DNA of 64,000 bases from an uncultured Eubacteriales bacterium (GTDB lineage: Bacteria; Bacillota; Clostridia; Oscillospirales; Acutalibacteraceae). Position numbers and translations under genes: made by a program. Position 1 is the stretch's first letter. The number at the start of each line of letters is the position of its first letter. The notes beneath the pieces were generated by a model. That model saw only the letters and a program-made list of their open reading frames with translations. It did not search any database and had not been told where the DNA came from. The stretch is taken from assembly GCA_902491475.1 (NCBI GenBank), contig CABUHY010000005.1, positions 1 through 64,000 of the forward strand. Reading direction: 5' to 3'. Shown here in pieces: positions 58,755 through 64,000 of this stretch.

Positions 58755-58792
58755 TTCCTTTACCTCATAATAAAATATTTTATAAATATGCC

Positions 58793-59401
58793 TTACAAAT
58801 TAGCCTTTATAGCAGCCAAAAGCTCGTCATATGTCTCATATGCGGGAAGCTCGGGGTGGTCAGCCTTAATCTTATCGGTGCTCTTGAAAAGGAAGCCCGC
58901 TTTGCTCGCTTTAATCATTCCGAGGTCGTTATAGCTGTCGCCGCTCGCAATGGTCTCGAAGCCGATTGACTGAAGAGCCTTTACGGTTGAAAGCTTGGAG
59001 TTTTCAACTCTCATTCTGAAGCCCGTGATTTCGCCGTCGGGAGCAACCTCAAGTGTGTTGCAGAAAATTGTGGGCATACCGAGTTTTTTCATAAGCGGAC
59101 CCGCAAACTGCGTAAAGGTGTCGCTTAAAATGATAACCTGTGTAAGAGAGCGAAGCTCGTCAAGGAATTCCTTGGCGCCGGGCATCGGGTCAATCTTTGC
59201 GATGGTCTCCTGAACCTCTTTAAGACCGAGGCCGTGCTCCTTGAGAATGTTGAGGCGGTACTTCATAAGCTTGTCGTAATCGGGTTCGTCCCTCGTTGTC
59301 TTTTTAAGCTCGTGAATACCGCTTTCCTCTGCGAAAGCAATCCATATTTCGGGTACCAATACGCCCTCCATATCAAGGCATACGATGTTCATATCACTCA
59401 T
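58793..59401 (-). CDS. thrH: ThrH-type phosphoserine phosphatase / homoserine phosphotransferase
   Basis: HAD-superfamily protein of 202 residues. Instead of the usual DxD, the first motif is CLDMEGVLVPE, the DxE form of ThrH; later motifs are IILSDTFTQF and ASGDSYNDLGMIKAS. ThrH can dephosphorylate phosphoserine and pass phosphate to homoserine. It sits ahead of metY, so a link to homoserine-derived amino acids is plausible. Start ATG 59401 with GGAG seven bases upstream. Confidence 0.88.
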   Translation of the reverse strand: MSDMNIVCLDMEGVLVPEIWIAFAEESGIHELKKTTRDEPDYDKLMKYRLNILKEHGLGLKEVQETIAKIDPMPGAKEFLDELRSLTQVIILSDTFTQFAGPLMKKLGMPTIFCNTLEVAPDGEITGFRMRVENSKLSTVKALQSIGFETIASGDSYNDLGMIKASKAGFLFKSTDKIKADHPELPAYETYDELLAAIKANL

Positions 59402-59475
59402 AGTTTTTCTCCGTTCGTAAAGTTATAGTTAATAAATCAATTATATATCATTCGGCAAAAGATTTCAACAGTTGA

Positions 59476-60186
59476 TTACCAGCCGTCAACCTCTCCCCTT
59501 TGCAGTGCGCCGACTATTTTTTTCCTTAATTGCGGATAATCCTTTTCAAGCGAGAGCAAAAGCTCTTTTACCGTCTGCCGCTGTGTTACCTTGTCTGCGG
59601 GGCACTTACTTTTGACAACGGGAAGCTCCAGCCGCTTCGCCGCCTTTTCGACATCCTTTTCATAGCAGAAAATCAGCGGTCTTATAAGATACAGCTGCTT
59701 GTTTGAAAGATACGATACAGGCGAAAAACAGCCTATCGTTCCGCCGTTGAACAGGTTCATTATAACGGTCTGCGCCGCATCGTCAAGATGATGGCCGAGC
59801 GCAATTTTGTTGCAGCCCGCCTCTTTTGCGGTGTCGTGCAGTATTCCCCTGCGCATCTTTGCGCAAAGCGAGCAGGGATTTTTTTCTTTCCTGTCGACGA
59901 ATATTACCTTGTAAAGGTCGGTCTTTTTAACTATGTATTCAACGCCCAATTCGTTGCAGAGCGCCTGCACCTTTTCAAAATTGCCGTCCTCGAAATTAAA
60001 ACGGTAGTCAAGCGTTATCGCCACGACCTCGAACTTTTTCGGGTAGAAGGTGCGAAGCTTTGCAAGCGCATACAAAAGCGCAAGCGAGTCCTTGCCGCCC
60101 GAAACTCCGACAGCTATCCTGTCGCCCTCGTCTATCATATTGTATTTGTCGACCGCAGCCCTCGTAAGGCTCAAAAGCTGTTTCAT
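59476..60186 (-). CDS. TtcA-family tRNA thiolation protein
   Basis: ATP-pyrophosphatase (PP-loop) protein of 236 residues with GVSGGKDSLALLYAL (near 28) and the CxxC pair NPCSLCAKMRR (near 104) that holds a 4Fe-4S cluster in TtcA; GHHLDDAAQTVIMNL follows, and a further Cys in VKSKCPADK. It likely 2-thiolates cytidine 32 of tRNA, though TtuA-like uridine thiolation cannot be excluded. Confidence 0.88.
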   Translation of the reverse strand: MKQLLSLTRAAVDKYNMIDEGDRIAVGVSGGKDSLALLYALAKLRTFYPKKFEVVAITLDYRFNFEDGNFEKVQALCNELGVEYIVKKTDLYKVIFVDRKEKNPCSLCAKMRRGILHDTAKEAGCNKIALGHHLDDAAQTVIMNLFNGGTIGCFSPVSYLSNKQLYLIRPLIFCYEKDVEKAAKRLELPVVKSKCPADKVTQRQTVKELLLSLEKDYPQLRKKIVGALQRGEVDGW

Positions 60187-60313
60187 AAAATCACCGAAGA
60201 TATTTTACCGCATTTTCACGGCAAAGTAAACAAGAACGCTTTACAACTTTTGTCCGTTAATATATAATCAATTATAAGGCGATTTTTAATAAAATATTTT
60301 TGATTGAAAGACT

Positions 60314-61207
60314 GTGGTGAATGTGTTGAATTTAAGACCATTACTCTTAAAATATTGGGATATATGCGTCAACGGAAACGACGAAAAGCGAATTGCCTCG
60401 CAAACACCGCCTGCGGGCGTAAGGACGTTTTCCGACATTCCGTATATCGGCGACGGAACATGGCAGCACAAGCTTGATGTTTACCGTCCCGAAACCGCAG
60501 AAGGAAATTTGCCCGTTATCGTGGACATTCACGGCGGCGGTTGGATGTACGGCACAAAGCGCATTAACGAATACTATAATATGACTCTTGCACAGCACGG
60601 TTACACCGTTTTCAGCATAAACTACCGTCTTGTGCCCGAATGTGAAATTGACGGTCAGTTGCAGGACTGTATGCATGCGCTCAAATGGATAAAGGAAAAC
60701 GCCGAAAGCTACGGCGGCGACCTTTCCCGTCTTTACATAACGGGCGACTCGGCAGGCGGATTTTTGGCGGCTTACAGTGCGCTTCTCAATAATTCCGACG
60801 AACTGCGCAGAGCCTTTGACACCGTATCGCCGAAGCTTGACATCCGTGCGGTGGGTCTTACCTGCCCTGTATGCTATATGCTCGACAGCTCCGTACAAGG
60901 AATATATATGAAACAGATACTCGGCAAAAAATTCAGAGAGACCGCATACTGCGACTTTGTAAACCTTGACGAAGCGGTTAAAATAAGCCATATGCCGCCG
61001 ACATATTTAATTACCTGCGGCGGAGATATGCCCGCAAGGAAAGCTACATATAAAGCATATAACGACCTTAAAAATTGCGGCGTCGAATGTGAGCTGAACT
61101 TCACTCCCGACAAAAAATGTCAGCATGTTTTCAACATAGTTGACCCGTTCTCCGAGCGTTCAAAAAAGGTAAACTACGCTATGCTTAACTTTTTCAAGGC
61201 TCATTAA
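60314..61207 (+). CDS. Cytoplasmic alpha/beta-hydrolase (HSL-type esterase)
   Basis: Protein of about 297 residues, paralogous to the esterase at 16353-17675 but without its signal and helical N-terminal region. Oxyanion motif VIVDIHGGGWMYG, nucleophile elbow TGDSAGGFLAAYS, and late His in KKCQHVFNIVDP. Start uncertain: GTG 60314, GTG 60323 and TTG 60326 are in frame, and GGTGA favours the last. Probably removes acyl groups from imported sugars or small esters. Confidence 0.85.
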   Translation: MVNVLNLRPLLLKYWDICVNGNDEKRIASQTPPAGVRTFSDIPYIGDGTWQHKLDVYRPETAEGNLPVIVDIHGGGWMYGTKRINEYYNMTLAQHGYTVFSINYRLVPECEIDGQLQDCMHALKWIKENAESYGGDLSRLYITGDSAGGFLAAYSALLNNSDELRRAFDTVSPKLDIRAVGLTCPVCYMLDSSVQGIYMKQILGKKFRETAYCDFVNLDEAVKISHMPPTYLITCGGDMPARKATYKAYNDLKNCGVECELNFTPDKKCQHVFNIVDPFSERSKKVNYAMLNFFKAH

Positions 61208-61230
61208 AGCCACCGCATTACACACAAAAG

Positions 61231-61254
61231 CCCCGACCGCACAAACGGTCGGGG
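61231..61254. terminator. Convergent terminator between esterase and GH3 genes
   Basis: Stem CCCCGACCG / CGGTCGGGG with a six-base loop; T-rich on both sides (TAATTTATT rightward, CTTTTG leftward). Confidence 0.85.
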
Positions 61255-61279
61255 TAATTTATTGTATGTCAATTAAGGC

Positions 61280-64000
61280 TTAATCTTCCCTCTTGCGCTT
61301 TTTAATGCAAACGGGAACAACCACAGCCGCCGTAACTGCCGCAACCGCCGCACCTATAAGCGAATAGGTCTTGAAGCCTGTTCTTGCTATATCGGCTTTT
61401 TCAACCTTGTTGGTCTGCTCGGTCTGCGAACCGTTTGTATCGGTCTGACTGCCGTTCTGATTTGTTCCGCCGGAGGTGTTATCAACATTGCCGTGTTCCT
61501 TGGAAACAATCTTTCCCTCGCCTCTGTGACCTGTGGTCTGCGTCGGGTCAAAAGCGTATGTGAGCATCTTTACTCTGCAAAGGTCATATGTACAAAGCCT
61601 CAACGCATTGCCGAAGCCTATCGGGTCTTTTTCATATGTTTGCTTCATATTGGTGGTCATCTGGATTTTCTCCGCAAAATACCACAGTGAAGTAAGGCAA
61701 GCGTCGTTTCTTGCGTATGTTGCAAGGACGGGGTCCATATAGTTTGCGCCCGTTACATTTATGTAAGCGTCGGAAACCACGAAGCCGTCAAAGCCCCACT
61801 CGTTACGCAAAAGGTCTGTGATAAGCGCCTTACTGCCGCTGCACCAATCGGCGCCGAGTCTGTTGTAAGCCGACATAATACCCCAAGCGTTACCCTCTTT
61901 GACCGCTATTTCAAACGGTTCGAGGTAAAGCTCACGCATTGCCTGTTCATTGACCCAAGTGAAAAGACCTCTTGTCTGTCTGTTTGTCTCCTGGTCGTTA
62001 CATACAAAGTGTTTAACGGTAACCACAAGCTTCTGGCTCTGTGCGCCCTTTGTTACCGCCGCAGCCATCTTACCCGAAAGCAACGGGTCCTCCGAGTAAT
62101 ACTCGAAGTTTCTGCCGCCCATAGGACTCCTGTGGAGGTTGCATGCGGGAGCGTACCAGATATGTGTTCCGAGCTCTTTAGCCTCTTTGCCGACAGATTC
62201 GCCGTATGCGTAAGCGAGGTCGTCATTCCAGCTGCTTGCAAGTGCAAAAGCAACGGGATATGCAATACCCGACTCCTTGTAGAGAAGTCCGCCGTCGCCC
62301 TTTACGGTAGCGGGTCCGTCGTTGTCAACAGTTGCGGGAACGCCGAGCCTTTCAAGTCCGAGCGTCTTGTATCCGCTTTCGCAAATCATATCAATCATTT
62401 CGTCAACCGTAAACTGGTCAAGGAATTTATCCCAAAGCGTGTTGTCTGCGGCAACATCGGCAAGCATAATTGCGCCGTCCTCATACACAACGCCCGTGTT
62501 TTGAACAACGCCCTCTGTTGTGGGCTCGGGTCTTGTGTCGCAGTTCTGAACCGCTTCGTTTGAAAGGTAATTTGTCGGAGCCGAGGGCTTTGCGTAAAGT
62601 CCGTCGGTCCTTGAAAGATAATCGAGAGAGCCGTTTGCGTTTGAGAAATGATTCTTTATCTCAACGCCCGTTCTGTCGTCGGTTTTCATTACTTTTGTCT
62701 GTTTAACATTGTAGTCGTAAACAGCCTCAAAGTCTCTTATCGTATGACCGACCTTTATCTGATATGTTCCTGCGTCAAGTACCCACGCTTCCCTGTTCTT
62801 ATAATCATAGGAAGCCATATCGTCGGTATCAAAGGTTACGGTTACGGTGTCGCTGTGACCGGGAGAAATGAGTTTGGTCTTTGCATAGCCTGCAAGCTCA
62901 ATGGCGCTCTTTTCGATTCCGCCCTGATAGTACGGAGCGGAGAAGTAAACCTGAACTACATCCTTACCTGCGTACTCTCCCGTGTTTGTAACCTTGACGG
63001 TTACCGAAATCTTGTCGCTGTTCGCAGAATAATCCGTTACCTCCCAATCAAAGGAAGTGTACGAAAGACCGTAGCCGAACGGATAGAGCACCCTGCTCGG
63101 CGCAAAGGTCTCAAAGTATCTGTAACCTATGTATATGCCCTCCGAATAGTTTACAAAATATCTTGCAACCTGGTCGGAGTAAGCAAAGTTACCGAAGTTG
63201 TCGGTTGTGGGATAGTCCGAAATCTTGTAAGCAACCGTATCGACAAGTTTACCCGACGGGTTAATCTCGCCCGAGAGCACCTTACCTATGGAGTCTGCAC
63301 CGTACTCGCCCGGGGTCCACGCAAGCATTACTGCATTGACATTGCGGTAGTCGTTTACCCAATCAAGCTCAAGTATATTACAGGTGTTGAAAATGATAAT
63401 TACATTGTTGAATGTACGGTTGAGCTTTTCGATTATAGCCTTTTCCGTATCGGTGATTTTAGCGTCCTCGGGAGTGAGGTCTGCCATTTCCGCACCCGTT
63501 CTCGTTATAACAAAAATCGCCGTGTCGGAAAATGCCTTTGCGTTTGCGAGTATGCTCGAAGTCAGATTCTCGGCGGGAAGCTCCTGCTGAATTTTACCGT
63601 TAAGCATCTGCAAAAGCATATCGACAAGTCCCTGACCCGTCTCCGCTATCGAGTGCTTTTTAGCCCAATCAACATAGACATTAAGCAATTCTTCATTGTA
63701 CTCAATACCTGCGTTTTCAAGTCCCTGATAGAAGGTTACGGCATTTTCGGCAACTACCGAGCCCGAGCCGCCTCCGCCGAGTGCGAACGATACGGAGCCC
63801 ATACCGAATACATTTACCTTCTTGTCGGTAAGCGGTAAAGCGTTGTTCTCGTTTTTAAGAAGAACTATGCCCTCCGCCTCCATTTGTTTTGCCACATTTT
63901 CGGCATTTTTCTTTGTTGAAGAAGAAATGCTTCCTGCGAAAGCCACCGTTACCGTTGACATCATCAACAGCAAGCAGAGGACAAGCGCAAGTATGCGTTT
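61280..64000 (-). CDS. GH3 beta-glucosidase-like enzyme with swapped domain order, partial at N-terminus
   Basis: At least 907 codons; the frame runs off the window, which cuts the signal peptide (KRILALVLCLLLMMSTVTVA). Order: alpha/beta sandwich normally C-terminal (GIVLLKNENNALPL; ITRTGAEMADL with probable acid/base Glu), a fibronectin-like domain (near 330-430), then the TIM-barrel domain normally N-terminal (VTVKHFVCND, nucleophile Asp in FVVSDAY). The C-terminus has a Thr/Asn/Gln-rich linker, IARTGF, a hydrophobic helix and KKRKRED, so the enzyme is wall- or membrane-anchored outside the cell. It likely cleaves beta-glucosides or xylosides. Confidence 0.93.
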   Translation of the reverse strand, partial: KRILALVLCLLLMMSTVTVAFAGSISSSTKKNAENVAKQMEAEGIVLLKNENNALPLTDKKVNVFGMGSVSFALGGGGSGSVVAENAVTFYQGLENAGIEYNEELLNVYVDWAKKHSIAETGQGLVDMLLQMLNGKIQQELPAENLTSSILANAKAFSDTAIFVITRTGAEMADLTPEDAKITDTEKAIIEKLNRTFNNVIIIFNTCNILELDWVNDYRNVNAVMLAWTPGEYGADSIGKVLSGEINPSGKLVDTVAYKISDYPTTDNFGNFAYSDQVARYFVNYSEGIYIGYRYFETFAPSRVLYPFGYGLSYTSFDWEVTDYSANSDKISVTVKVTNTGEYAGKDVVQVYFSAPYYQGGIEKSAIELAGYAKTKLISPGHSDTVTVTFDTDDMASYDYKNREAWVLDAGTYQIKVGHTIRDFEAVYDYNVKQTKVMKTDDRTGVEIKNHFSNANGSLDYLSRTDGLYAKPSAPTNYLSNEAVQNCDTRPEPTTEGVVQNTGVVYEDGAIMLADVAADNTLWDKFLDQFTVDEMIDMICESGYKTLGLERLGVPATVDNDGPATVKGDGGLLYKESGIAYPVAFALASSWNDDLAYAYGESVGKEAKELGTHIWYAPACNLHRSPMGGRNFEYYSEDPLLSGKMAAAVTKGAQSQKLVVTVKHFVCNDQETNRQTRGLFTWVNEQAMRELYLEPFEIAVKEGNAWGIMSAYNRLGADWCSGSKALITDLLRNEWGFDGFVVSDAYINVTGANYMDPVLATYARNDACLTSLWYFAEKIQMTTNMKQTYEKDPIGFGNALRLCTYDLCRVKMLTYAFDPTQTTGHRGEGKIVSKEHGNVDNTSGGTNQNGSQTDTNGSQTEQTNKVEKADIARTGFKTYSLIGAAVAAVTAAVVVPVCIKKRKRED

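Noticed and set aside
57326..59475. SAM or T-box riboswitch for the metY-thrH genes
   Set aside because: The gaps upstream of both genes are under 80 bp and show no terminator or aptamer-like structure.
62648..63838. 396-aa plus-strand frame opposite the GH3 gene
   Set aside because: It is the antisense shadow of a well-supported gene with clear GH3 motifs and has no recognisable domain.

Overview
The window looks like chromosomal DNA of an anaerobic, spore-forming gut Clostridia, probably a Ruminococcus/Oscillospiraceae-type plant-fibre degrader. Evidence: pyruvate formate-lyase, a SpoVAD protein, the clostridial order rnc - radical SAM - smc - ftsY, strong GGAGG ribosome binding sites, a two-gene methionine synthase, and carbohydrate enzymes for arabinose, fucose and beta-glucosides (including a GH3 enzyme with swapped domains). 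Taxonomy is inferred from gene content only. Most genes lie on the minus strand. No rRNA, tRNA, CRISPR array or transposase gene was seen. Layout: 0.1-3.6 kb DUF134 regulator - pflB - pflA. 3.9-9.1 kb iscS - iscU, and an Rrf2/IscR-type regulator with a split MetH; the Rrf2 gene and iscS share a promoter motif. 9.2-11.1 kb orphan spoVAD, a 52-aa membrane peptide and a structured dispersed repeat. 11.1-13.3 kb araA - araD. 13.5-15.4 kb an AT-rich island (DUF4417, nuclease-toxin-like protein, Cys-rich CPCC protein) between 23-bp direct repeats. 15.7-24.4 kb esterase, leuS, rsfS - yqeK - nadD - yhbY, a second repeat copy, rdgB and ftsY. 24.4-37.4 kb housekeeping run smc, radical SAM, rnc, plsX, trmFO, topA, dprA, TrmH-type methylase, and rplT - rpmI - infC. 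37.5-50 kb accessory region: YdcF, BNR-repeat glycosidase, lipoprotein, membrane M28 peptidase, a type I toxin-antitoxin-like locus, VanY peptidase, nucleotidyltransferase, EEP hydrolase, FliB-like protein, and divergent GH29 and GH127. 50-57 kb MITE-like element, pyk with a switch-like leader, 129-bp tandem repeat, ylmH, rpsI - rplM with a recombination scar, Na+-pump decarboxylase beta subunit, citrate synthase. 57.5-64 kb metY - thrH, TtcA-like protein, second esterase, and a GH3 enzyme cut by the window edge. Working together: pflBA, pyk, citrate synthase and the Na+ pump serve fermentation; araA/araD, GH127, GH29 and GH3 serve plant and host glycan use; metH, its reactivation protein, metY and thrH converge on methionine; iscSU and the Rrf2 protein serve Fe-S supply. 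The least explained parts are small: a convergent RNA pair around a frameshifted hydrophobic peptide (42.1-42.6 kb), a terminator-bearing leader before pyk, the toxin-like island, an AUC-start infC, and several families of structured repeats.
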